Source of the DNA: Bacteroidales bacterium | Lineage (GTDB): Bacteria; Bacteroidota; Bacteroidia; Bacteroidales; P3 | Direction: 5' to 3' | Assembly: GCA_017479705.1 (NCBI GenBank) | Contig: JAFVCA010000022.1 | Coordinates: 1 to 37,505 of the forward strand | DNA: 37,505 nucleotides | In this document: positions 15,797-24,425 of the stretch, one piece after another | Layout: each line of letters begins with the position of its first letter | How positions within the stretch are numbered: position 1 is the stretch's first letter | Notes under the pieces: generated by a model | Told to the model about the DNA's origin: nothing | Seen by the model: only the letters and a program-made list of their open reading frames with translations | Database searches by the model: none | Position numbers and translations under genes: made by a program

Positions 15797-17086
15797 TTAT
15801 CTCACTTTTACTTTGCCAGTTACTACTTCGTTTATTATTATCTGTTTGCGTTCTTGGAGGAGGACAATCTTTTGCTCAATTACACTTATTTCATGATTGA
15901 TGCTTGACATTTGTCTGTTTAGATATTCCACAATTCTATGTTGTTCTGTTAATGTGGGCAATGCAATATACAATCGTTTAAGTGAACTTGGATATATATG
16001 AACAATTATTTCTCCTTTTGACTCTTTATATCGATAGTCTTTTGCATCTTGGCTATTTAATGCGTATGAAATAAAGGTATTATTGCAATTATTCGTTCTC
16101 AGCAAAATGACATCACCACCTATATAGGCTTCATCGCCTTTATATACGACAGTTTTTCCAATATCTTCTTTTGTTTCCCCAGACCCTGTCATAATGATGT
16201 CATCATTGTAAATCCGGACAGATTCTTTGGCTGTTTTCTTGGACACAAAATGTTGGATGTTTTTAGCAATGATATTGTATTTTGTGTATATATCACCATA
16301 TAGAATAGCCTCCTTCCCATATTCAGTTAAACTATCTCGAGAGATATTGCCACCTTTGGAAAAAGACCCGAGAGATCCCAATCTACGTACTTCCCAGTGG
16401 GTGGGGATGTTGCCGAGCCAGTCGATGCCGGAGGGTTTCATTTTGGCGGTGGGGTCGAGGCCTTTGGTGACGGCGTTGTTGATGATGATTTGCTTGCGTT
16501 CGTTTAATAATTCTATCATCTTTTGCTGCTGCGCAATCGCCGCATCTATCTTTGACGTGACTTTATCAAGATAGGCGACAATGGCATTTTGCTCTCTTCT
16601 AGATGGTAGTGGCAAGTATAATTCTTTAAAGTCATTAAAACGGAAGTCTGTAGACCTTTCTCGTATCCCTTTCGCTAACGATAGGATAAAACCATTGCGT
16701 GCTAAACATCGTAATAATAGGCAATAGTAGTATTGGTTGACTTCATCACTTTTAGGAGTACAACAAGAGTATACAGGAGTGGCTTTCCCATCGGAATCTG
16801 ACACTCCAATAGAACCAGCAAAAGCATCCATATTGTGAATCACCAAATCCCCTTTCCGTACTCCTTGATAACCTATTTCTTTCAGCGAATTTGTAAATCC
16901 CTCTATTCGTCTATTTTTTCTAAGTGTTACTTGTCCATCACGAAAGCAGGTAACAATCTCATCATCTGGCCTTGTTGGTCTGTACTCTTCATTAAATAGA
17001 TACTTTGCTTTCCGAATCTTCCATTCTTTTGGTAGTCTCGGAAGAAAATATACGCTGCTGTCTTTATATTCGCTGTACCGTTCCAT
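15797..17086 (-). CDS. hsdS: Type I restriction enzyme, S (specificity) subunit
   Basis: A 429-residue HsdS, which recognises the bipartite DNA target for both methylation and cleavage. Two target-recognition domains (about residues 1-150 and 215-370) are each followed by a conserved coiled-coil spacer: the first reads AIVAYLDKVTSKIDAAIAQQ ending in LNERKQIIIN, the second RIVEYLNRQMSSINHEI ending in LQERKQIIIN. The two halves form the usual pseudo-symmetric repeat. The start is three bases after the fic stop codon. The recognition-domain DNA is visibly more AT-rich than the spacer around 16390-16500, as expected if specificity domains were swapped in by recombination. No second or silent hsdS is in the window. 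Confidence 0.93.
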   Translation of the reverse strand: MERYSEYKDSSVYFLPRLPKEWKIRKAKYLFNEEYRPTRPDDEIVTCFRDGQVTLRKNRRIEGFTNSLKEIGYQGVRKGDLVIHNMDAFAGSIGVSDSDGKATPVYSCCTPKSDEVNQYYYCLLLRCLARNGFILSLAKGIRERSTDFRFNDFKELYLPLPSRREQNAIVAYLDKVTSKIDAAIAQQQKMIELLNERKQIIINNAVTKGLDPTAKMKPSGIDWLGNIPTHWEVRRLGSLGSFSKGGNISRDSLTEYGKEAILYGDIYTKYNIIAKNIQHFVSKKTAKESVRIYNDDIIMTGSGETKEDIGKTVVYKGDEAYIGGDVILLRTNNCNNTFISYALNSQDAKDYRYKESKGEIIVHIYPSSLKRLYIALPTLTEQHRIVEYLNRQMSSINHEISVIEQKIVLLQERKQIIINEVVTGKVKVR

Positions 17087-17089
17087 AAA

Positions 17090-18154
17090 CTATTCCTTAT
17101 TAATGACCCATAGACCGCTTTTGCGACTTCCTTGACGGCTAATAACTCCTAAATCCCGAAGGCGTTTTATTTGCTTTTCAACTCCACGAAGACTTATACC
17201 TATCTGTTCGGCAATATCTTGTGCGGTGACTGAAGGATCGGCATGGAGCAACAACAGGATTCTCTTTTCATTTATACCGAACTTTATACCGAACTTTATA
17301 CCGAACTTATCACCGAATCTTATACCGAACTCTTCGTCGATAGTTGATATTGTCTCTTGATTTGTATTAGAAATAGGTTCGCCCTGATGGTCTTTTAGCG
17401 TCTTATGTATTTCATTCAACATGAAATCTATAAAAGGTCCGGACTGCCCCATGTTGGAACTGGCGGCGATGGCATCGTAATAGGCTTGCTGATTGGCATA
17501 TATCATGTTTTCTACTGGAAGATGCTCGAAGAGGGGATGAAGTTTGCCAAGTATCAGCGACTGCCACAGACGGCCCATGCGCCCATTGCCATCAATGAAC
17601 GGATGGATAAATTCAAACTCGAAATGGAATACACATGAGCGGATAAGCAGATGGTCTTTGGAATATTTGAGCCAATGAAACAAATCACTCATCAGAAGTG
17701 GCACTCTGTCGGCTGGTGGTGCCAGATGTACCAGCCCCCTTTCGCCGAATACGCCCACACCACCGCGACGGTAACAGCCAGCATCGTCAACCAAAGCCTG
17801 CATCATCACTCCATGCGCTTTCAAGAGGTCTTTTTCGCTAAAAGCGTCGAGCGTAGAGTATAGTTCGTATGTCTTGATAGCATTCTTTACTTCCTGTATT
17901 TGTCGAAGCGGTGCCACGATGGTTTTTCCATTGATGATGTCTCCCACCTCGTCTTCGGAAAGGGTGTTGCCTTCGATTGCCAAAGAGGAGTGGATGGTCT
18001 TAATGCGGTTGGCTTTGCGCAGACGAAGGCCGTCTTCCTGTTCCAGACGAATAGCATAACGTTCAACCTGTCTAGAAATTTCAGCTATGAGATTGATGGC
18101 TTCGGCACTCACTGTGAACGGCGGGGTATATGTGGGTTCGGTTTTCTTTGCCAT
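17090..18154 (-). CDS. Fic-family protein with N-terminal inhibitory motif and winged-helix C-terminus
   Basis: A 354-residue Fic protein. The catalytic motif HPFIDGNGRMGR (residues 184-195) is complete, so it should transfer AMP or another NMP from a nucleotide to a protein hydroxyl group. An autoinhibitory S/T-x-x-x-E-G/N motif is seen at Ser57-Glu61-Gly62 (SSLAIEGN), which marks a class II Fic protein with self-inhibition. Residues 276-295 are a tandem FGIK-type tetrapeptide repeat, followed by a winged helix (VTAQDIAEQIGISLRGVEKQIKRL). ATG 18154 is chosen; it lies four bases after the hsdM stop, and the longer ORF would overlap hsdM. The gene is tightly packed between hsdM and hsdS, suggesting a role in controlling the R-M complex, but no target is known. 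Confidence 0.92.
   Translation of the reverse strand: MAKKTEPTYTPPFTVSAEAINLIAEISRQVERYAIRLEQEDGLRLRKANRIKTIHSSLAIEGNTLSEDEVGDIINGKTIVAPLRQIQEVKNAIKTYELYSTLDAFSEKDLLKAHGVMMQALVDDAGCYRRGGVGVFGERGLVHLAPPADRVPLLMSDLFHWLKYSKDHLLIRSCVFHFEFEFIHPFIDGNGRMGRLWQSLILGKLHPLFEHLPVENMIYANQQAYYDAIAASSNMGQSGPFIDFMLNEIHKTLKDHQGEPISNTNQETISTIDEEFGIRFGDKFGIKFGIKFGINEKRILLLLHADPSVTAQDIAEQIGISLRGVEKQIKRLRDLGVISRQGSRKSGLWVINKE
17270..17329 (-). repeat. In-frame 12-bp tandem repeat in the fic gene
   Basis: Five 12-bp units encode FGIR, FGDK, FGIK, FGIK, FGIN between the Fic domain and the winged helix. The two central units are identical in protein and nearly so in DNA. Unit changes would keep the frame. Confidence 0.8.
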
Positions 18155-18158
18155 AATG

Positions 18159-20471
18159 CTATACGGTTTCAAACAATGACTGGATAAATCCTTGGCTTTG
18201 GCGGTCGAGTTCGAGGATGTCGCGCTCGTTTTCTTCGAGGGTGCGCAGGGGTGTCGGCTTGTAGAAGTATTTGTTGAATGAGATTTCGCAGCCAATCTTA
18301 GTAGGAGGCAGGTTGATCCACGCATCCGCCACGTAGGGGCGCACCTCGCGGAGGAAGTACTGGTAGATGTCCTCCTTGACGGGAATCTTCTCGGTGTCGC
18401 GCAGGTCGCTGTCGGTCTCGTACTCTACCCACACGCCTTTCTTCACAGGGTAGAAACCGTAGTCGCCCAGCCGTTCCCGTGCGATGCCATACACTTCGGT
18501 CAGCTCTTCAATCTCTTTGCTTGTGGCTTTGTGTTCTTTCTTCACCACCGGGGCGGCGTCGGGGTCGGGTTCCGACATGGCGCGGGCGATGGTCTTGAGG
18601 GTAGCTGCGTAGATGTCGAGTTTCTGCTGTTTGGCGGCGTCGGACAGTTGGTGGTAAAAGATGTTGTAGTCCATATAGACCTCTGTGCCGACAGTCCGCA
18701 ACAGGCTTTGTGCTGCCTGTTTTAGTGCCTGCCGGGCGTTCCAGTCTTTGGTGGAGATGAGCTTTGCCAGCTTTTTGTCGGTCAGCTTGATGTCGTTGTC
18801 GTTCAGATACTCCTTGATGGCGGGCAGTTCGTTGTCCAAGCCTTTGAAGACCCGCTCTCCGTAGGTTTGGTAGAGCCATCGCGATAGCTCCGCCTCGCCT
18901 TTGTCAAACAGCAGTTCGTCGACTTTCAGTGCGTTCATCTGGCAGCGCAGCCGCAGGGGTCGCTCGATGGTGACATTGTAATAGCGGAAGTCGTCGCCGT
19001 CGAATATCTTGGAAGCTATCTTATCGTTCTCCACCTCAACGAAATCCATGTAGGTCTTCACAATGAGGTCACGGTATTCGGGGGTGATGGTGCAGTTGCG
19101 CGAACCTTGGTTCTTGCGCAGTTTCTCGAATGCCCGTGAGGCATCGATAAGCTGCACCTTGCCTTGGCGGGTAGCGGGCTTTTTGTTGGTGAGCAGCCAC
19201 ACGTAGGTGGTGATGCCAGTATTGTAGAAAATATTGTTGGGCAGCTGTACGATGGCGTCGATCAGGTCATTCTCAACCATATAGCGGCGGATATTGCTCT
19301 CGCCGCTGCCGGCATCGCCGGTGAAGAGCGACGAGCCGTTGTGGATGGAGGCAACACGGCTGCCCTGCGGCTGTTGGTCGAGGGGTTTCATCTTGTCAAT
19401 CTCCTCAAGCATGAAGAGCAGTTGTCCGTCGGAGGTGCGGGGAGTGCAGTCGAGCACCTCCTCGTCACCCGCGTAGTTGGTCAGCGGCAGCTCAAAGCGC
19501 GAGTCGAGCAGGGTCTTCTCGTGATATATCTTCTCCTTGTCGGTCTTCCACGACTTACCGTAAGGCGGATTGGTGAGCTGGAATCCGAAAGACTGACCGC
19601 GGAAGTGGTCGTCGGTGATGGTGTTGCCGCGGTGCATGCCGTCGGGGTTGACACCCTTGATGATGAGGTCGGACTTGCAGATGGCGTAGGTCTCGGGGTT
19701 GATTTCCGTGCCGGATAGCAGGATAGCATTACTGCGCACCCCAAGGTCGAGTAGGTACTCGCGTCCTTCGGTGAGCATGCCACCGCTGCCTTCGGCAGGG
19801 TCGTGTAGGGTGATGACTTTGGGTAGATTGTCCTTGACAGGGTGGAAGACCAGATGTGCCAGCAACGAGATGGTATCGCGCGGGGTGAAGTGTTCGCCCG
19901 CCTCCTCGTTGTTTTCCTCGTTGAAGCGGCGCAACAATTCCTCAAATACTGTGCCCATGTCGATATTGGTTAGGGCGGGCAGCGGGAGACCGTCGGGGTC
20001 GCGCGCCTCCTTGTCGGTGAGGTTGATGTGCGGGTCGGTGATTTTCTCAATCATCGAGAGCAAGCGGTCGTTGTCGGCCAGCTTGCGGGCCTTGGTGTAA
20101 TACTCGAAATTCCGTAACACGTCGCGCACATTCTCGCTGTAGCCGTTGAGGTATTCGACGAAGTTGTCGTAGAGTAGGTCGTTGTTGTCAGAGGCTTGCG
20201 ACTTCAATCGATTGAGCGTCCACTTGCTGGTGTTGAAATAGCTGAGGCCAGTGATGTCCTTTAGCACGCCCTCGTCAATGTTATTGATTCCGGTCTCTTG
20301 TATCTCCTCCTCCACTTCCTGCTTAGTAGGTTCGAGCAACGCATCCAAACGACGCAACACCACCATGGGGAGGATAACATCGCGGTATTGTCCACGTAGG
20401 AATACATCGCGCAATACATCGTCGGCAATCGACCAAATAAAAGATATTATGTGAGAGTGGGCAGTGTCCAT
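18159..20471 (-). CDS. hsdM: Type I restriction enzyme, M (adenine N6-methyltransferase) subunit
   Basis: A 770-residue HsdM, which transfers a methyl group from S-adenosylmethionine to adenine in the target site chosen by HsdS. The N-terminal helical domain covers about residues 1-150 (IISFIWSIADDVLRDVF, DVILPMVVLRRLDALL). AGEHFTPRDTISLLAHLV follows. Motif I is DPAEGSGGM (224-232), and the catalytic motif IV is NPPYG (301-305). It is longer than classical HsdM (about 500 residues): a C-terminal ~250-residue extension with helical, charged segments is of the kind seen in many Bacteroidetes enzymes. It is the first gene of the five-gene operon. No perfect promoter was found; a 7/8 match to the -7 element lies at 20513-20520 on the minus strand. 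Confidence 0.95.
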   Translation of the reverse strand: MDTAHSHIISFIWSIADDVLRDVFLRGQYRDVILPMVVLRRLDALLEPTKQEVEEEIQETGINNIDEGVLKDITGLSYFNTSKWTLNRLKSQASDNNDLLYDNFVEYLNGYSENVRDVLRNFEYYTKARKLADNDRLLSMIEKITDPHINLTDKEARDPDGLPLPALTNIDMGTVFEELLRRFNEENNEEAGEHFTPRDTISLLAHLVFHPVKDNLPKVITLHDPAEGSGGMLTEGREYLLDLGVRSNAILLSGTEINPETYAICKSDLIIKGVNPDGMHRGNTITDDHFRGQSFGFQLTNPPYGKSWKTDKEKIYHEKTLLDSRFELPLTNYAGDEEVLDCTPRTSDGQLLFMLEEIDKMKPLDQQPQGSRVASIHNGSSLFTGDAGSGESNIRRYMVENDLIDAIVQLPNNIFYNTGITTYVWLLTNKKPATRQGKVQLIDASRAFEKLRKNQGSRNCTITPEYRDLIVKTYMDFVEVENDKIASKIFDGDDFRYYNVTIERPLRLRCQMNALKVDELLFDKGEAELSRWLYQTYGERVFKGLDNELPAIKEYLNDNDIKLTDKKLAKLISTKDWNARQALKQAAQSLLRTVGTEVYMDYNIFYHQLSDAAKQQKLDIYAATLKTIARAMSEPDPDAAPVVKKEHKATSKEIEELTEVYGIARERLGDYGFYPVKKGVWVEYETDSDLRDTEKIPVKEDIYQYFLREVRPYVADAWINLPPTKIGCEISFNKYFYKPTPLRTLEENERDILELDRQSQGFIQSLFETV

Positions 20472-20597
20472 GAAACATTATTTAGTTGTAATATGGTAAC
20501 GGATAAACGATTCAAATATTGTGTATTTGTACTTGTTTGGATGGGATTTGTATGCGAGTATACTGCGGGAGGATTATGCACAATAGCAGGTGTTGGT

Positions 20598-22967
20598 CTA
20601 CCGGGCGCGGAGGCTGATGGCGAAGCCGCCGCAGGGGGCCATGCGGAGTTTCAGCTTGCTCCGGGCGGTCACTTTTTTGGTGGTGATGGTGTAGGACTTG
20701 GGGTTGTAGCCCTCGCCGGTCAGTCCGGTAGCATCTTTGCCGTCGGTGTAGATGATGGCATCGTAGGTCACTCCGGGTTTCAGGAAGTCTAACCGCACTG
20801 TCACCTCGCGGGCGTTCTCGTCGGTCACGCCTCCCACATACCACACGTCGCGTGCCGTGGCGTTCTTCATGTCGTCAGCGGTGGCCTCTTCGGGCAGTGC
20901 ATAGACATATCTGGCCACGCTGGACAGCATGTCCTTCTTGCCGTCGGGCAGCGAAGCCATGCCCGCGGCAGCTTTGTTCAGGGTGGAGGTCTTCGGATGG
21001 CGTGCGGTGACGATGTAGGCTCCCGGCTCCGCCATCAGGTAGAGGCTGGTGTCCCAGTCCACGGCCACGTCTTTGATGAATTGGAAGGCGTCCATGTAGG
21101 GCTCGTAGTGCTCTGGGAAGTCGGCTGCCATCTGCAGGGGTGAGTAGAATGTCACATACAGGCCCAGCTGGTTGCAGATGGTGTGTTTCATCTGGTTGCC
21201 TTTGCCCCAGCTGATGATGTTGCCCATGTCGGTCTCAAAGATGCCGGGGGTGTAGTCCATGGGGCCTCCTTGCAGCCGGGTGAAGGGCAGGATGGTGGTG
21301 TGGCCGGGACGTATGCCGCCGCGGAACTCAGTGCCCATGGCGCTCTCGTTGCCTATCATGTTGGGCCATGTGCGGCACAGGCCGGTGGGGCGTACAGCCT
21401 CGTGGGCGTTGACCATGATGTGCCGTTTGGCCGCCTCCACCACTGCGCGGTGGTAGTGGTTGATGATGGGCTGGCTGTAGTGGTGTTCGCCGTGGGGCAC
21501 AATCTTGCCCACGTAGCCACTCTTCACCGCATCGTACCCGTACTGGTTCATCATCCGGTAGGCGGTGTCCATCCACCGCTCATAGTTGCTCACGGATGAC
21601 GAACTTTCGTGGTGCATGATTAGCCGGATGCCCTTCTCGTGGGCGTAGCGGTTCAGTGCGGGCAGGTCGAAGTCGGGGTAGGGGGTCACAAAGTCGAATA
21701 CAAAGTCCTTTTCCTTGCCGTACCAGTCTTCCCAGCCGATGTTCCAGCCTTCAATGAGGAGGGCGTCAAAGCCGTGCTTGGCGGCAAAGTCTATATAGCG
21801 GCGCACGTTCTCGTTGTTGGCGGCATGGCGGCCGTGAGGCTTGGCCTTTGTCCAGTCCGTGGCGTAGCCTTGCAGCGAGGGCGGCACGCTGGGGTTGCCC
21901 GGCAGCCGCACCGATGAGAAATCGTTGGTGTAGCTCCAGCAGTTTTTGTCGCTAATCATCTCCCACCACACTCCCATATATTTCACCGGGTGAATCCAGC
22001 TTACATCTTTCAGTGCGCAGGGCTCGTTCAAGTTCAGTATCAAGCGCGAGCGCAGCACGTCCGTGGCCTTCTCGCACACCTGCACCGTGCGCCAGGGGGT
22101 GACGCAAGGGGTCTGCAAACGGGCACCGTATCCAGTCGCGTCGGGAGTCAGCCATATACTGAAGGTCATCGTCTTGTCTTCCAGGTCAAGATTGGCGGTA
22201 GGGTAGTCCAGCACTGCCGCCTCATGGATGTTGATGTACAGGCCGTCGTCCGTCTTCATCTGCAAGGCAGTCTGTACCCCCGTTTCCGAAAAGCTCTTCC
22301 ACGGCCATCCTCCGCCCACCTGTGCTCCGGCGTGGAGGCTGCGAATCTCGCTCAGTCGTGATTCGGTGTAGTTGAACTCCTGCGTGTCGTAATCGCCCGG
22401 AATCCACCATGCCAGATGGTCTCCCGCCATGGCAAACTCCGTCAACTCCTCCTTCACCCAGAAATATACCAACGCATTGCTGACGGGCTCGCTGCCGTCA
22501 GTGGGTGTCGTGGCCAAGGGGAACTCATAGCGGAACCCCAACCCGTCGTCATACAGGCGGAACCGTATGGTCATCAGTGTGGGCCGACTCTTGGTGGAAC
22601 CGTCCATGCTCTCCACTTTTCCGGCAGGTTGCTCTAATCGTACCACCAGTTCATTGTAATGATTGCGGATGTGGGCCTCCTCGCCCCACACAGGCTGCCA
22701 CACCTCGTCGAAGGTGGTGCGTTCCGAATCGCGCAGCACAAAGGCATGGTCCAAGTCGTCCCGCCATTCCAGCGTAAAGCCCATGCGCGACTTCTCCACC
22801 ACGGGCTTCCCGTCGCGGCTCAGCCAGTAGTAGGGCCTTCCGTCCTCAACGCAGAAGGTCAATTCCAGCATTCCGTTGGGGCTTTTCAGGGTCAATTTGT
22901 CAGCCCCGCGCACGGCGGACGCCACGCATACCATCAAGCACAAAAAGATAAAACAGCGTATTTTCAT
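20598..22967 (-). CDS. GH97 inverting alpha-glucosidase (SusB-like)
   Basis: A 789-residue exported enzyme with signal peptide MKIRCFIFLCLMVCVASAVRG. The N-terminal beta-sandwich, (beta/alpha)8 barrel and C-terminal beta domain of GH97 can be followed. Glu454 (MHHE), Glu523 (NAHE) and Glu547 (GTEF) match the SusB residues 439, 508 and 532 with a constant offset of 15, and GNES supplies the calcium-ligand Glu541. These Glu residues mark the inverting alpha-glucosidase branch, as opposed to the retaining alpha-galactosidases of the family, which use Asp. It would release glucose from starch-like or other alpha-glucosides in the periplasm. A matching -33/-7 promoter lies upstream, divergent from that of the TPR gene. 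No susC/susD pair is in the window. Confidence 0.94.
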   Translation of the reverse strand: MKIRCFIFLCLMVCVASAVRGADKLTLKSPNGMLELTFCVEDGRPYYWLSRDGKPVVEKSRMGFTLEWRDDLDHAFVLRDSERTTFDEVWQPVWGEEAHIRNHYNELVVRLEQPAGKVESMDGSTKSRPTLMTIRFRLYDDGLGFRYEFPLATTPTDGSEPVSNALVYFWVKEELTEFAMAGDHLAWWIPGDYDTQEFNYTESRLSEIRSLHAGAQVGGGWPWKSFSETGVQTALQMKTDDGLYINIHEAAVLDYPTANLDLEDKTMTFSIWLTPDATGYGARLQTPCVTPWRTVQVCEKATDVLRSRLILNLNEPCALKDVSWIHPVKYMGVWWEMISDKNCWSYTNDFSSVRLPGNPSVPPSLQGYATDWTKAKPHGRHAANNENVRRYIDFAAKHGFDALLIEGWNIGWEDWYGKEKDFVFDFVTPYPDFDLPALNRYAHEKGIRLIMHHESSSSVSNYERWMDTAYRMMNQYGYDAVKSGYVGKIVPHGEHHYSQPIINHYHRAVVEAAKRHIMVNAHEAVRPTGLCRTWPNMIGNESAMGTEFRGGIRPGHTTILPFTRLQGGPMDYTPGIFETDMGNIISWGKGNQMKHTICNQLGLYVTFYSPLQMAADFPEHYEPYMDAFQFIKDVAVDWDTSLYLMAEPGAYIVTARHPKTSTLNKAAAGMASLPDGKKDMLSSVARYVYALPEEATADDMKNATARDVWYVGGVTDENAREVTVRLDFLKPGVTYDAIIYTDGKDATGLTGEGYNPKSYTITTKKVTARSKLKLRMAPCGGFAISLRAR

Positions 22968-23005
22968 GATGTTATGTAATTTTAGTTATACTTGTTTGAC
23001 GGTTG

Positions 23006-23036
23006 CAAATATACGATTTATTCTCCACACAGCCAA
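23006..23036 (-). promoter_or_regulatory. Bacteroidetes promoter of the GH97 gene
   Basis: On the minus strand, TTGG (23033-23036) is followed after 19 nt by TATATTTG (23006-23013), a full match to the -33/-7 consensus with ideal spacing. The -7 element lies 38 bp before the GH97 start. Confidence 0.8.
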
Positions 23037-23098
23037 TATTTTTTGAGTTAAAAATGTCTCTTGGGGATTATTTTTGCTGCTGATTGTTTTTTTATTCG

Positions 23099-23106
23099 TA
23101 TCTTTG
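23099..23106 (+). promoter_or_regulatory. Bacteroidetes -7 element of the TPR gene
   Basis: TATCTTTG followed by CA, 25 bp upstream of ATG 23132. TTTG at 23073-23076 could be the -33 element, though the 22-nt spacing is slightly long. It is divergent from the GH97 promoter. Confidence 0.7.
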
Positions 23107-23131
23107 CACAATAATTACAACATCCATCACT

Positions 23132-24373
23132 ATGAAGAAGATAGTCCTCTCAGTTGCCGTCGCTGTGTTGATGCTCACGCACTTGGCTTGTGCGCAGACT
23201 GAAACCTCTGTGTTGCGGCGGGCCGACCAAATGATAGAGCAGCGTCTCTACGCCTCGGCATACGACCTGCTCGAACAGTTCGATCCCACCAACGACCGTC
23301 CGGCGGTGTTGTTGAAAAAGGAACACGTTGTGCTCGACTATTTTGCTCAGAGCATGAACCATCAGGCCTTCTGTTTGCAGGACCTGAAACCTGGTGAAAA
23401 TCTGGACAGCATCCGCGCTAATTTTGAGACGGGCAACATCTTCTTCTTCATGGCCGACAGTCTGCTGCAACGCCTCCTTGCCCGCACCCCTGCCGATTGC
23501 GCGCTCCTCTGTGGCTACACCCATTACTACCATGCCTTGCTCTACGACTATGGCACCGATTTCTGGATGGAGCATCTCGACTCCCTTCCGCTCACCCTGT
23601 TGCGCAGGGCCTCGGCGGTGGAATGCGGCTGCCCCGATGCGGCCTACCAAGTGGGTCTCTATTGCAACATGATGGTGGGGATGTACAATGTTGGGGAGGA
23701 TGCTGACCTGATGGAGGACAGTGCCGCCTTCTACTATCGGCGGGCGCTGGCCATTGCCGACACCCATTGCCATGCCCACTTCAACCTCGGGGCAGTGCTG
23801 TTCAACAAGGGTGGCTATGCCGAGGCAGTGAACCATTTCCGTTCTGCCTATCGTGGCTACACCTCGCCCGTCATGCGTGCCGACGCCGCTCGCGCCTTGG
23901 GCATCATCTTCACCGACCATCTCAACCTGCCGGACAGTGCCCGCCGCTACCTCGATGCAGCCCATCACCTGCTCCCGGACGACTTCGAGAATGCCGTCAA
24001 CCTCCTTTCGTTCCGTCTGCAGAATCATGAGAGCAACGTCGATGCTCTCCTCGGCGAATGCTGGACCAACGCTTTAGAAGGGGAACAGAGTTTCAACGAC
24101 ACCAAATTCTTGGTCAACCTCTTCCTCTCCAACAATGCGGCCGACCTCATCGAGTCCTTTTTGCAACGCAAGGCAGCCCAGTCCGCCTCGGCATACGAGC
24201 AGGGGCTCTGCCATTTTCTGCAAGGCATGTACCTCCACTCCGAACCCGCCCAAGCGGCAAGCGACTTTGAAACGGCATATCAACTTTTTGCCGACGACGG
24301 TGCTCCGGACGACTTCCTCGCCCAACTCCGCCAGATGATCGACGAACTCAAGAATCCAACCCAAGACAAATAG
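23132..24373 (+). CDS. Secreted TPR-containing protein
   Basis: A 413-residue exported protein. ATG 23132 is chosen because it starts a signal peptide (MKKIVLSVAVAVLMLTHLACAQ) just after a promoter element; the in-frame ATG at 23084 lies upstream of the -7 element. The Cys before AQ could make it a lipoprotein. Helical pairs through the mature protein resemble tetratricopeptide repeats, clearest in AHFNLGAVLFNKGGYAEAVNHFRSAY and the segment after it (ADAARALGIIF...SARRYLDAAHHLLPDD). TPR proteins are scaffolds for protein binding; the partner here is unknown. A short GC hairpin (24386-24399) without a T tract separates it from the next gene, which may be co-transcribed. Confidence 0.8.
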   Translation: MKKIVLSVAVAVLMLTHLACAQTETSVLRRADQMIEQRLYASAYDLLEQFDPTNDRPAVLLKKEHVVLDYFAQSMNHQAFCLQDLKPGENLDSIRANFETGNIFFFMADSLLQRLLARTPADCALLCGYTHYYHALLYDYGTDFWMEHLDSLPLTLLRRASAVECGCPDAAYQVGLYCNMMVGMYNVGEDADLMEDSAAFYYRRALAIADTHCHAHFNLGAVLFNKGGYAEAVNHFRSAYRGYTSPVMRADAARALGIIFTDHLNLPDSARRYLDAAHHLLPDDFENAVNLLSFRLQNHESNVDALLGECWTNALEGEQSFNDTKFLVNLFLSNNAADLIESFLQRKAAQSASAYEQGLCHFLQGMYLHSEPAQAASDFETAYQLFADDGAPDDFLAQLRQMIDELKNPTQDK

Positions 24374-24425
24374 ATAGTTACAACCGGCGGCCCGCCGCCC
24401 ATTAAATCATTAATACATAATCACT

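Noticed and set aside
15797-17086. Phase-variable hsdS shufflon
   Set aside because: Only one hsdS is present, with no inverted partial copy and no recombinase gene nearby. The internal similarity is the normal half-repeat of HsdS.
20513-20520. hsdM promoter
   Set aside because: AATATTTG on the minus strand matches only 7 of 8 positions, and no TTG lies at the right distance, so it was not listed as a feature.
24386-24399. GGCGG/CCGCC hairpin as a terminator
   Set aside because: There is no T tract after it, and the next gene starts 27 bp on in the same direction.
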